From assembly GCA_964022115.1 (NCBI GenBank), contig CAXIBC010000007.1:1-59020 (forward strand): DNA of 59,020 nucleotides, written 5' to 3'. Shown here piece after piece: positions 1 to 7,732 of the stretch. Both the position numbers and the translations under genes were made by a program. The notes under the pieces are model-generated. The model worked only from the letters and a program-made list of their open reading frames with translations. It had not been told where the DNA came from and ran no database searches. The stretch comes from Oleispira sp964022115. GTDB taxonomy: Bacteria; Pseudomonadota; Gammaproteobacteria; Pseudomonadales; Oceanobacteraceae. Within the stretch, counting starts at the first letter, position 1. Each line of letters starts with the position of its first letter.

Positions 1-5
1 GAAGA

Positions 6-81
6 TGGTATCCCCAAGGGGATTCGAACCCCTGTTACCGCCGTGAAAGGGCGGTGTCCTAGGCCTCTAGACGATGGGGAC
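6..81 (-). tRNA. tRNA-Glu (anticodon TTC)
   Basis: Read on the minus strand this folds as a complete 76-nt tRNA. The acceptor stem pairs GTCCCCA with TGGGGAT (one G-U pair at the end), followed by discriminator A and an encoded CCA at 8-6. The anticodon loop is CTTTCAC (anticodon TTC) and the T-loop is the canonical TTCGAAT. The D-arm and anticodon stem match the gammaproteobacterial tRNA-Glu pattern. It delivers glutamate to GAA/GAG codons. It lies at the window edge, so further tRNA genes downstream on the minus strand cannot be excluded. Confidence 0.97.
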
Positions 82-103
82 GTCTTGCTAATCAACGGCG
101 CGC

Positions 104-132
104 ATTCTATGGAGGATACGCTTTTGAGTCAA
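104..132 (-). promoter_or_regulatory. sigma70-type promoter of tRNA-Glu
   Basis: On the minus strand TTGACT (132-127) is followed after exactly 17 bases by TAGAAT (109-104), close to the -35/-10 consensus. A GC-rich discriminator (GCGCGCC) follows the -10 box. Such discriminators are typical of stable-RNA promoters under stringent control. The inferred start is roughly 15 bases upstream of the mature tRNA 5' end. Confidence 0.75.
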
Positions 133-206
133 CCCCTTTTTTTCGTCTAAACTAATTAAATAGCAATTAACTTAATTTCAGCTCATAAAATGGGTTCGAG
201 GGGCTA

Positions 207-983
207 ATGTCAACGATTACACTGATTTTAATCATTATCATGATTTGCTTAATTTGCTTATCTTGCTTGTGGTTTATCCAAGTAAAACGTCAACGCGCCA
301 TTGAAAGAGCTCGAAAGTCAGCGCTATACAATTCTAGAATTACTCAATTACATGAAATTTCTGTCACCATTGCCCACTTCCTGGACGACCAACTCATTCT
401 GTTTTTGGCCAATCGAATCATTCACACCATTCACCAGCTGAATATAAACAAGCTGACACCCGCCCCTCATAGCGTGCAAGTCTTTGCTCAAGCACAAGAC
501 TGGATCAAAGACCCAGGAGCGCTGCGCACCCTCGCAAGCGCAACCCCAGAAGAAAGTCGACCAAAACAGCTCTCTCTACTGAAAGCCATTGTCGGCCACA
601 TTCGTGAAAGCCTACAAGAGCACAAACTTACCACCAATGACGCCCAGCAGCTGGTGAAAATGGCCAAGCTGGGTAAGATCAAATCCTCCTATTACCACAA
701 TCAAAAGCTCGCTAATGAAAGTTTACAGCAAGGGGATTTAAAATATGGACTGCTATTACTGCATCGAATCAAATCCCTGCTAAAAGGAGCACCTCATCTT
801 GATAATGAATTAAAACAACAATTAATAGCCTGCAATAATCAAATTGATGAAATCCAAAAAGCTCTCGACGAGCAAGCACCCAGCAAGCAAAGCGAAAATA
901 AAGACAGTAAACGCTTAGCCGATGAGTTTGATAAACTTGAAGCCCAACAACAAGATTGGCAGAAGAAGCAACTGTACGACTAA
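207..983 (+). CDS. membrane-anchored protein of unknown function
   Basis: 258 residues; I do not recognise the family. Residues 4-25 form one strongly hydrophobic segment followed by a basic stretch (KRQRAIERARK), so the protein is probably an inner-membrane anchor with a cytoplasmic body. The body is charged, glutamine-rich and predicted helical, and it ends in a coiled-coil-like tail of about 60 residues rich in E, K, D and Q. No catalytic motif is visible. The ATG follows a good ribosome-binding site (GAGGGG, 3-base gap). It is divergent from the tRNA-Glu gene and 62 bases upstream of a sensor kinase on the same strand, so the two may be co-transcribed. A scaffold or adaptor role would be a guess. 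Confidence 0.8.
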   Translation: MSTITLILIIIMICLICLSCLWFIQVKRQRAIERARKSALYNSRITQLHEISVTIAHFLDDQLILFLANRIIHTIHQLNINKLTPAPHSVQVFAQAQDWIKDPGALRTLASATPEESRPKQLSLLKAIVGHIRESLQEHKLTTNDAQQLVKMAKLGKIKSSYYHNQKLANESLQQGDLKYGLLLLHRIKSLLKGAPHLDNELKQQLIACNNQIDEIQKALDEQAPSKQSENKDSKRLADEFDKLEAQQQDWQKKQLYD

Positions 984-1045
984 AATAATAAATCAATTTT
1001 TGGCTAGGATAATCTAACTAGAAAGCTACCTGCAGGAGGCTGGTC

Positions 1046-3274
1046 ATGTGGTCAAAGCTAAATACCAACCTCGCTTTTAAAGTAGCACTCTATACCGTGC
1101 TAACCGCCGCGCTCTTTGGATTATTAATAGGCAGCTATCAGACCTGGTCAAGCTTCCAAGATCGCAAGCAGCGCACCCATCAAGCCATCGAAACCTTGGT
1201 AGCAATAACAAAGCCTTCCATCAGTCTAGCGACTTATAATTACAATACACTTTTGAACCAACAACTTATTGCTGGACTTGCAGCCCACCCTGAAATAAGC
1301 AATGCCACGATAACTGACATCAAAGGCAGTGAAATTGCGATTGCGAGCACAACCCAGGTATGCAATTCGTCTAATTTGAATACTTTTTTACACGGCAGCA
1401 ATAATCAATACGAGTTCCCACTTAACTATCATAATACACCTCTCGGAAAATTAACCATTGAGCTGGATCACTGCAAGCTGACAAATCTCTTTTTCATCGA
1501 AGTTAAACAAAATCTGATATCTAGCATCATCCTAAGCATTATCATTGCCTTATTTATTTATATTATCTTTTATCAGTTGGTAAGTTTGCCGCTTTCCAAA
1601 CTCGTACAGCAACTGCAAAAAATTGATCCTAGCTCGATTGAATTTACCCAGTTAAAATATTTCCATAGCCCAAGAAAGGACGAGATTGGCTTATTGATCA
1701 ACCACTTTGCCAAGCTACTACACACAACTCACGACCATATAAGTCGCTTAAAGTCAGCCGAGCAGACTATTAATAGTTATTCTACTGACTTAGAAGGTTT
1801 GGTTAATAAAAGAACAAAAGCGCTAACCGGCATAAATAGGCAATTAAAAGAAGTAAACCAAGAACTAGAGCAATCTAAAAAACTTTCAGAGCAGCTTAAT
1901 TTGAGCCAACTGAAACTGTTAACTGGGTTTAGCCAAGAACTTAATTCTCCAATTAGCTCGACCATAGAATTACTTTCTAGCGCCCAGCTGCAATGTAAAA
2001 TCAGCGCAGAACAGACGCGCATTCAAACCGCCATCAAACAAAATACAACCATTGCTTCTTTATTATCAGAACTTGAATACTTTGCCAACTTAAGAAATAG
2101 TTTTGATTTACAGCAGGCCAGCCCTCTATCCTTGATTACTATACTCAATACACTTGAGCAAAAAATTCGCCAGCAAGCGCCTCGGTTAATCATAGATATA
2201 AAATACGCTGACTCATTCTCCAGTAGCCACATAGGCAATACACTTTGCCTTGAACAACTGCTCTATAATTTAATCGCCAATGCCTTCCAATATAGCAATG
2301 AAGAAACATTAAAAGTTAGTTTAGCGGAAGCCGATCAAAGCATACTCATCAACCTATCGGCCCACGACCTTCACATACCACAATCCGGCCTAGAACTGAT
2401 GATACTGCCCTTCAGCCCGCCGCCCCATTCACAGCTAACAACCCTAGGTCTAGGGTTTGCTAATGACCTAGCTGAGTTATTGGCTGGTCAAATACAGCTA
2501 GCCGTCAACTCACAAAATGAGCATGAAATATCCCTCAAACTGCCTTTACTTTCTAGTGACGAGCAATTAAAAACCATTCGCAACCTGCTCCCTAGTGGTG
2601 GCATTCGCATCAATATCAAGCAGCCGTTGATTGCCAACTTAACCCTCAAGCTGCTAGAAACTTGGCAGCTTCCTTTCCAGACTTCTGCCTTGTGTAGCCC
2701 CAACCCCGTCCTTCTCATTACCGACCAGCCATCGACTGAAAAGGATACGGGTTTCGTTATAGGCTTAGGCTCTAGCTTTGCAGGCAAAGAATTTTTAAAC
2801 GATATAAACTTACTTGCACTAGAAGATTTTAATGAAGGGGTTTTATTTAGTCTTATCTGTACCGCTTGCTTGAAGATCCAAGACGAGCAAATGCCAACAC
2901 AAGTCAGCAATGTATTGATTGTGGAAGATAACGCTATTAACCGCATGTTAAGTCAGCGCTTTTTAAAGAACCTAAATACCAACATTGATATGGCCGAAGA
3001 CGGCCGCGAAGCTTTAGTGCTGTGTAATAGCAAGAAATTTGATTTAATATTTATGGATTGCCAAATGCCTGTTATGGATGGTTTCCAAGCGACTCGGCAA
3101 ATCAGGCGATCTCATATCAATCAACTTACACCGATTATCGCACTCACAGGCCTAGACTCAGAAAATGAGCGCCAAGCCTGCCTGCAGGCCGGCATGAACG
3201 ATTTTATCACCAAACCCTATACTCAAGAGCAGCTGCATAACGCACTGCTGCAATGGCTAGCAATAGAAGATTAA
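1046..3274 (+). CDS. degenerate hybrid sensor kinase with intact C-terminal receiver
   Basis: 742 residues with BarA/GacS-like layout: TM1 at about 13-32, a periplasmic sensor of about 120 residues, TM2 at about 154-178, a HAMP-like linker to about 240, a coiled coil, a HisKA-like helix pair, an ATPase-like domain (about 390-500), a linker region resembling a decayed receiver (about 510-605), and a C-terminal receiver (620-740). The H-box reads FSQELNSPI, so the phospho-acceptor His is Gln297. N412 of the N-box is kept (NLIANAFQYS) and a GLGLGF glycine loop is present, but the DxGxG motif is not recognisable. The receiver looks functional: acidic pair ED at 627-628, phospho-acceptor D671 (MDCQMPVMDG), T701 and K723. 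The start has an AGGAGG ribosome-binding site six bases upstream. Autophosphorylation is unlikely; a role as phospho-acceptor or as partner of another kinase is inferred. Confidence 0.85.
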   Translation: MWSKLNTNLAFKVALYTVLTAALFGLLIGSYQTWSSFQDRKQRTHQAIETLVAITKPSISLATYNYNTLLNQQLIAGLAAHPEISNATITDIKGSEIAIASTTQVCNSSNLNTFLHGSNNQYEFPLNYHNTPLGKLTIELDHCKLTNLFFIEVKQNLISSIILSIIIALFIYIIFYQLVSLPLSKLVQQLQKIDPSSIEFTQLKYFHSPRKDEIGLLINHFAKLLHTTHDHISRLKSAEQTINSYSTDLEGLVNKRTKALTGINRQLKEVNQELEQSKKLSEQLNLSQLKLLTGFSQELNSPISSTIELLSSAQLQCKISAEQTRIQTAIKQNTTIASLLSELEYFANLRNSFDLQQASPLSLITILNTLEQKIRQQAPRLIIDIKYADSFSSSHIGNTLCLEQLLYNLIANAFQYSNEETLKVSLAEADQSILINLSAHDLHIPQSGLELMILPFSPPPHSQLTTLGLGFANDLAELLAGQIQLAVNSQNEHEISLKLPLLSSDEQLKTIRNLLPSGGIRINIKQPLIANLTLKLLETWQLPFQTSALCSPNPVLLITDQPSTEKDTGFVIGLGSSFAGKEFLNDINLLALEDFNEGVLFSLICTACLKIQDEQMPTQVSNVLIVEDNAINRMLSQRFLKNLNTNIDMAEDGREALVLCNSKKFDLIFMDCQMPVMDGFQATRQIRRSHINQLTPIIALTGLDSENERQACLQAGMNDFITKPYTQEQLHNALLQWLAIED

Positions 3275-3314
3275 TTCCTAGCACTGGTATTCATACCACT
3301 ACGGGTTACAAACA

Positions 3315-3797
3315 TCATTTACTCAATAGCGCGAGCATGGTATTTAATTTATCTCGCAACTCCAATAGCGGCTGCACATCCACCTCAGACTGACACAATA
3401 ACGCATTAGGAATGCTGCTTGCCTGCGCCCTTAGTTCACAACCTTGGGTCGTTAAGCTCACTAGAACCTTACGCTCATCCTCTTCGCTACGCTGGCGCAT
3501 CAATAACCCTTTACCCTCCATTCGTTTCAGCAAGGGAGTAACCGTTCCGGTATCCAGTTTCAAGCGCTCCGTCAGATAGCTGATTGTTACCTGACGATCC
3601 CCCTGCTCCCACTCCTGCCATAAAAGCAACATCACAAGATATTGAGGATAAGTGAGACCCAACGGCTTGAGCAAAGGGGTATAGCTCTGAGTCACCCTAC
3701 GCGACAAGCTATATAAGCTAAAACACAGCTGATTATCGAGATGCAGTTCTGGCAATGCTTCTATCGGCGGCAAAGAATCCACTGGTAAATCGGCCAT
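3315..3797 (-). CDS. ohrR: MarR-family organic-peroxide sensor OhrR
   Basis: 160 residues with the MarR/OhrR pattern. The N-terminal peroxide-sensing cysteine is C25 in LDNQLCFSLYSLSR, a hallmark of OhrR. The winged helix-turn-helix follows (LTERLKLDTGTVTPLLKRME, then the wing with RSEEDERKVLVSLT). OhrR represses organic-peroxide defence genes until its cysteine is oxidised. The start lies two bases after the gpx stop codon, so the two are almost certainly one transcript. No ohr peroxidase gene is adjacent, so here the regulator seems linked to a thiol peroxidase of the glutathione-peroxidase family. The 15-20 residue leader before the cysteine is slightly longer than in typical family members. 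Confidence 0.9.
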   Translation of the reverse strand: MADLPVDSLPPIEALPELHLDNQLCFSLYSLSRRVTQSYTPLLKPLGLTYPQYLVMLLLWQEWEQGDRQVTISYLTERLKLDTGTVTPLLKRMEGKGLLMRQRSEEDERKVLVSLTTQGCELRAQASSIPNALLCQSEVDVQPLLELRDKLNTMLALLSK

Positions 3798-3799
3798 AG

Positions 3800-4279
3800 C
3801 TATCCTTGCAGCGCCTTTTCGATATCAGCCTTTAAGGCTTCTGGCTTAGTTGTAGACGCATAACGAACGACCTTACCTTGCTTATTCACTAAAAATTTAG
3901 TGAAGTTCCATTTAATCTTTTTCGTCCCCAAAACCCCAGGCGCACTCGCCTTCAATTCCTGATACAAGGGGGCCGCATTGTCGCCATTCACTTCAATTTT
4001 AGAAAACATCGGAAAACTAACGCCATAATTTTTTTGGCAAAAACTGGCAATCTCTGCGTCCGCGCCTTTTTCCTGTTCACCGAATTGATTACAAGGAAAT
4101 CCCAATACGACCAATCCTTGATCCTTATATTCGTTATACAGGGCTTCTAAGCCTTCATATTGATTGGTAAAACCACATTGACTGGCCGTATTAACAATCA
4201 ATACAACCTGACCTTCATATTGAGATAGATCGTGATCAATGCCCGAAAGCAAAGGCATTTGTTTATTTAATATCGACAT
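3800..4279 (-). CDS. gpx: glutathione peroxidase family (BtuE/Gpx-type thiol peroxidase)
   Basis: 159 residues from the chosen ATG at 4279, the usual size. The thioredoxin-fold motifs are clear: peroxidatic C35 in NTASQCGFTNQY, the FPCNQFGEQE motif with Q65, a possible resolving C81, and W124 N125 in KWNFTKFLV. It reduces hydrogen and organic peroxides, most likely with thioredoxin in bacteria. I prefer this start over upstream alternatives (up to 4327) because homologs begin near MSILN and AAGGG lies upstream at a workable distance. It is translated into ohrR (2-base gap) and follows msrB by 81 bases, forming an oxidative-stress block. Confidence 0.92.
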   Translation of the reverse strand: MSILNKQMPLLSGIDHDLSQYEGQVVLIVNTASQCGFTNQYEGLEALYNEYKDQGLVVLGFPCNQFGEQEKGADAEIASFCQKNYGVSFPMFSKIEVNGDNAAPLYQELKASAPGVLGTKKIKWNFTKFLVNKQGKVVRYASTTKPEALKADIEKALQG

Positions 4280-4298
4280 ACCCGTGTCCCTTATATTT

Positions 4299-4327
4299 AT
4301 CATATTTATCGAAACTATATTGTGCAA
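4299..4327 (-). promoter_or_regulatory. candidate promoter of gpx-ohrR
   Basis: On the minus strand TTGCAC (4327-4322) is separated by 17 bases from TATGAT (4304-4299), which would start transcription about 12 bases upstream of the gpx ATG. The -10 box is good and the -35 box moderate. The region is a natural place for OhrR autoregulation, but I see no clear OhrR palindrome. Confidence 0.4.
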
Positions 4328-4360
4328 AATACATTAGCTCAGAAAGCCTATGAAAGCAAA

Positions 4361-4789
4361 TCAATCCCCCTCAGGCGCGTCCTCACCCGGCTGAACCAAT
4401 TTAATCGCCGCCGAATTAATGCAATACCTCAGCCCTGTAGGTGCTGGGCCATCCGGAAAAACGTGCCCGAGATGGGCGTCACAGCGACGACAAACCACTT
4501 CGGTTCGAATCATAAAATTACTCACGTCCTTTTTTTCCTCTACGGCTTCTTCAGAAGCCGTTTGGCTAAAGCTGGGCCAGCCACAACCGGCATCAAATTT
4601 AGCTTGGGATTCAAATAATACTTCACCGCAGCAGATACATTGATACTGCCCCGACGCAGTACAATCATGATACTTACCACTAAAGGGACGTTCAGTGCCT
4701 TTTTCTTGGGTAACATAATAGCTTTCGTCATCCAATATCTCGGCCCATTCTTCTGGGGTCTTCACAATTTTATCTTTACCTGAACTCAT
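4361..4789 (-). CDS. msrB: peptide-methionine (R)-S-oxide reductase MsrB
   Basis: 142 residues, full length, cytoplasmic (no signal peptide). It reduces the R epimer of methionine sulfoxide in proteins. Zinc-binding pairs are visible as C51/C54 (CICC) and C100/C103 (CRRC). The catalytic C123 sits in RYCINSAAI, with C69 in DAGCGWPSF as a possible resolving residue. HLGHVF and GLRYCIN are signature motifs. It is first in the minus-strand run msrB-gpx-ohrR and diverges from alaA, with a 98-base gap that must hold both promoters. Confidence 0.95.
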   Translation of the reverse strand: MSSGKDKIVKTPEEWAEILDDESYYVTQEKGTERPFSGKYHDCTASGQYQCICCGEVLFESQAKFDAGCGWPSFSQTASEEAVEEKKDVSNFMIRTEVVCRRCDAHLGHVFPDGPAPTGLRYCINSAAIKLVQPGEDAPEGD

Positions 4790-4887
4790 TATTTATTACT
4801 CACTTGCTATCTCTGTAAATCTTCATCATTCAAGGGTATCATTAGCCGTTTATTATTTTTTGACTTTTTTTACCTTATTAAGGCGGA

Positions 4888-6114
4888 ATGTGTTCCATGC
4901 AGGATATTCTCAAATCCAACAAACTGGCTAATGTTTTTTACGACATCCGTGGGCCCGTTGCGCATGCCGCCAAGAAAATGGAAGAGGATGGCCACCGTAT
5001 TCTTAAATTGAATATTGGCAACCCAAAACCCTTTGGCCTAGATGCACCGGAAGAAATAATTCAAGATGTCATTCTAAATCTACCTGATTCAGAAGGTTAT
5101 TGCGATTCAAAAGGTTTATTTTCTGCCCGTAAAGCGGTCATGCAATATAGCCAGCAAAAAGGGATTAAAGACGTCAGCATCGAAGATATTATATTAGGCA
5201 ATGGTGTTAGCGAACTGATTGTTATGTCGATGCAAGGTTTGCTAAATAGCGGCGACGAAGTATTAATCCCATCTCCTGACTACCCTCTTTGGACGGGCGC
5301 AGTTAGCCTAGGCGGTGGCACCCCAGTTCATTATCATTGCGATGAACAGTCCAACTGGTTCCCTGATATGGATGATATTCGTAAAAAAGTGAATAACAAT
5401 ACCAAAGCCTTGGTCTTGATTAATCCCAACAACCCAACGGGCGCCGTCTATCCAGATGAAGTGCTATTAGAATTAATTCAGATTGCGCGCGAACATAACT
5501 TGATCGTATTTTCCGATGAGATTTACGATAAAATTTTATTTGATGGTGCAACTCATACTTCTACTGCGTCACTCGCCGATGATTTGTTATTCATTACCTT
5601 TAATGGTTTATCTAAGAATTATCGCCTTGCCGGTTTCCGCGCAGGCTGGATGATCATTAGTGGTGCCAAGCATAAAGCGAAAGACTACATAGAAGGCTTA
5701 GAAATGCTGGCTTCTATGCGTTTATGCGCCAACGTACCTTCGCAACATGCGATTCAAACATCCCTGGGTGGCTACCAAAGTATCGACGATCTTGTGGCGC
5801 CGGGTGGCAGAATCTATGAGCAGCGCAATATTGCTTACCAAGCGCTAAATAGCATCCCTGGTATAAGCTGTACTAAGCCGATGGGCGCCCTTTATTGCTT
5901 CCCTAAAATCGATATCAAAAAATTCAATATTTATAATGACGAACGCATGGTATTGGATTTATTGGAGCAGCAAAAAATATTAATTGTCCACGGTACCGCC
6001 TTCAATTGGTCACAGCCGGATCATTTTCGCGTTGTCTTTTTACCGCGCCCAGAAGACTTAACACTAGCGCTGGATAAGATGGGGCAATTTTTCTCTTCTT
6101 ATAAGCAGCTTTAA
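4888..6114 (+). CDS. alaA: glutamate-pyruvate aminotransferase AlaA
   Basis: 408 residues, class I PLP-dependent aminotransferase close to E. coli AlaA (YfbQ) along its whole length. It transfers the amino group of glutamate to pyruvate to make alanine. Visible motifs: the N-terminal YDIRGPV segment, LNIGNP, the GNGVSELI cofactor loop, NPNNPTGAVY, SDEIYDK with D210, the Schiff-base lysine K243 in GLSKNYRLAGFRAGWM, and the C-terminal substrate-binding Arg in HFRVVFLPRP. Two in-frame ATGs (4888 and 4897) both follow AAGGCGG. The first is kept, although its spacing is tight, so the second may be used. A small gene follows after 6 bases and is probably co-transcribed. Confidence 0.95.
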   Translation: MCSMQDILKSNKLANVFYDIRGPVAHAAKKMEEDGHRILKLNIGNPKPFGLDAPEEIIQDVILNLPDSEGYCDSKGLFSARKAVMQYSQQKGIKDVSIEDIILGNGVSELIVMSMQGLLNSGDEVLIPSPDYPLWTGAVSLGGGTPVHYHCDEQSNWFPDMDDIRKKVNNNTKALVLINPNNPTGAVYPDEVLLELIQIAREHNLIVFSDEIYDKILFDGATHTSTASLADDLLFITFNGLSKNYRLAGFRAGWMIISGAKHKAKDYIEGLEMLASMRLCANVPSQHAIQTSLGGYQSIDDLVAPGGRIYEQRNIAYQALNSIPGISCTKPMGALYCFPKIDIKKFNIYNDERMVLDLLEQQKILIVHGTAFNWSQPDHFRVVFLPRPEDLTLALDKMGQFFSSYKQL

Positions 6115-6120
6115 ATTAGT

Positions 6121-6513
6121 ATGCTCGACGTTCATATTGATGACTTTTTTAAAGACTGTGCCGTTATCTTATTGCACGGCTTTAAATACTTTCCAACCAA
6201 GCAGATATTATACGTCGAGGATATTTGTGGCCCCGATGATGCCGATGAATTTGGCCTTCATAGCCCAAGGCACTTAGCGGCCTTGGGGGCTATTATTTGG
6301 TTAAAAGAAGAAGGTTACATTCGCTTTAGCGAAATAGATCGTCAAGAATCCGTGGATGAGTTCGTCTTAGCAGGCAAAGCCTTCACTCGGCTTTTGACCG
6401 CCGATACTGCCGACCCGACTACCAGCTTGGCGCAAAAAATTGAATTTGCCCGTTTGCAAGGTGACTCTTCGTCTCTGGCTCGCCTTATGCGTGGGCATTT
6501 TTTAACCCGCTAA
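6121..6513 (+). CDS. small conserved-looking protein downstream of alaA, function unknown
   Basis: 130 residues, soluble, no signal peptide. I cannot assign a family. The middle (about residues 38-85) alternates helices and short strands in a way that resembles a winged-helix fold (HLAALGAIIWLKEEGYIRF), and the C-terminus is helical. There is no clear ribosome-binding site, and the ATG lies 6 bases after the alaA stop, so translation probably depends on alaA. A regulatory or accessory role in alanine metabolism is possible but rests only on position. Confidence 0.75.
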   Translation: MLDVHIDDFFKDCAVILLHGFKYFPTKQILYVEDICGPDDADEFGLHSPRHLAALGAIIWLKEEGYIRFSEIDRQESVDEFVLAGKAFTRLLTADTADPTTSLAQKIEFARLQGDSSSLARLMRGHFLTR

Positions 6514-6580
6514 CCTTTAATCATACGCACTAACCTAGCAACTCCCTCAGCGGCCTAGCATCAATTTTTTACTCAGTTTC

Positions 6581-6603
6581 GCAAAAAAATGGTATTTTTT
6601 TGC
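6581..6603. repeat. perfect A-tract/T-tract inverted repeat
   Basis: GCAAAAAAAT at 6581-6590 and ATTTTTTTGC at 6594-6603 are exact reverse complements with a 3-base loop. It lies 67 bases after the gene at 6121-6513 and just before the fbpA promoter region. The stem is nearly all A-T, so it would be a weak terminator in either direction. Intrinsic DNA curvature from the A-tracts is another possible role. Confidence 0.5.
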
Positions 6604-6639
6604 AGAATACCCTTTTCTTAATAGTACTTCCTGATAAGA

Positions 6640-6654
6640 TAGGAATGGTTATCA
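6640..6654 (+). promoter_or_regulatory. candidate Fur box upstream of fbpA
   Basis: TAGGAATGGTTATCA matches the 7-1-7 Fur consensus TGATAATnATTATCA at 10 of 14 defined positions, with a perfect right-hand half-site apart from one base. It ends 22 bases before the ATG of the ferric-iron importer, where iron-loaded Fur would block transcription. The call rests on this match and on the function of the operon. Confidence 0.5.
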
Positions 6655-6676
6655 TTTACTAAATAGAGGCATTCTC

Positions 6677-7690
6677 ATGCGTTCTTTACTTCTGACCGTT
6701 TTACTTGTTTGCTCAAGCCTCGCCCCTACGCACGCTTTTGCCGAGCAAGTTAATATCTATTCTTTTCGTCAGCCATTTCTGATCGAACCGATTTTGGCCG
6801 AGTTCAGTAAAAGCACGGGCATTAAAACCAAGGTCATCTTTGCTAAAAAAGGACTAATACAACGCCTAAAGCGTGAAGGTGAGCTCTCCCCAGCCGATAT
6901 TGTATTGACCTCAGATTTCAGCAAGTTATTGCAATTGAAAGAAGAAGGTCTTAGCCAAAGCTTTGAACTGAGCCATGTACTTAATACCAACATCCCTAGC
7001 CAATACCGTGATACCGATAACAACTGGCTGGCACTCACCAAACGCGTTCGCAACGTATATTCTTCAAAAGAAAGAATGGGAGATCTGAGCCATATCCGCT
7101 ATGAAGATTTAGCCAATAAAGAATTTAGTGGTCGTATTTGTACTCGTTCTGGCAAACACCCTTACAATCTAGGCTTAGTCGCTTCCATGATCGCGCATCA
7201 TGGTGAAGCAGAAACTGAGAACTGGCTAAGAAACGTTAAAACCAACTTGGCTCGCAAGCCTCAAGGTAATGATCGCGCCCAAGTAAAAGCCATTAAAGAA
7301 GGTTTGTGTGATATTTCTTTAGGTAACAGCTATTACTTAGGTAAGATGCTACAAGATCCAAATCAAGTTGCTTGGGCTAATGCCGTGAACTTGAACTTCC
7401 CTAACCAAAAAGACCGTGGTTCTCACATCAACGTATCGGGTGCCGTCATCGCCAAATACGCACCGAATAAACAAGCCGCTCAGCAGCTATTAGAATTCCT
7501 TTCCGCGAACCAAGCTCAAAACCTATACGCTGAATTGAATATGGAATACCCAGTATCACCAAGCGCTAAGCCATCAACCTTAGTTCAAAGCTGGGGCGCA
7601 TTCAAATCAGATAGCCTGCCTCTAGTAGAAATTGCTAAAAATCGTCAGTTGGCATTAAAACTCATCGATAAGGTACATTTTGATTTATAA
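6677..7690 (+). CDS. fbpA: periplasmic ferric-iron-binding protein (FbpA/FutA type)
   Basis: 337 residues. A signal peptide (about residues 1-22, cleavage near AFA-EQ) directs it to the periplasm. The mature start VNIYSFRQPFLIEPIL is typical of the Fe(III)-binding branch of solute-binding proteins. The iron-coordinating double tyrosine is Y219-Y220 in LGNSYYLGKM, and Y28 may also contribute. It captures ferric iron and delivers it to the permease encoded next. The gene follows a GAGG ribosome-binding site. It is the first gene of fbpABC, and the order of binding protein, permease and ATPase is standard. Confidence 0.93.
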   Translation: MRSLLLTVLLVCSSLAPTHAFAEQVNIYSFRQPFLIEPILAEFSKSTGIKTKVIFAKKGLIQRLKREGELSPADIVLTSDFSKLLQLKEEGLSQSFELSHVLNTNIPSQYRDTDNNWLALTKRVRNVYSSKERMGDLSHIRYEDLANKEFSGRICTRSGKHPYNLGLVASMIAHHGEAETENWLRNVKTNLARKPQGNDRAQVKAIKEGLCDISLGNSYYLGKMLQDPNQVAWANAVNLNFPNQKDRGSHINVSGAVIAKYAPNKQAAQQLLEFLSANQAQNLYAELNMEYPVSPSAKPSTLVQSWGAFKSDSLPLVEIAKNRQLALKLIDKVHFDL

Positions 7691-7732
7691 TCATCGGCTT
7701 AATTATGATTGCTATCTAAAAGTAACCTCTGA

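Noticed and set aside
1934..1936. Gln297 codon as a sequencing error in a normal histidine kinase
   Set aside because: CAA is one base from His codons, but the surrounding H-box and the DxGxG motif are also degraded, so loss of function looks genuine.
3286..3300. Small palindrome TGGTATTCATACCA between convergent genes as a terminator
   Set aside because: Only a 6-bp AT-rich stem with a 2-base loop and no T-run on either strand.
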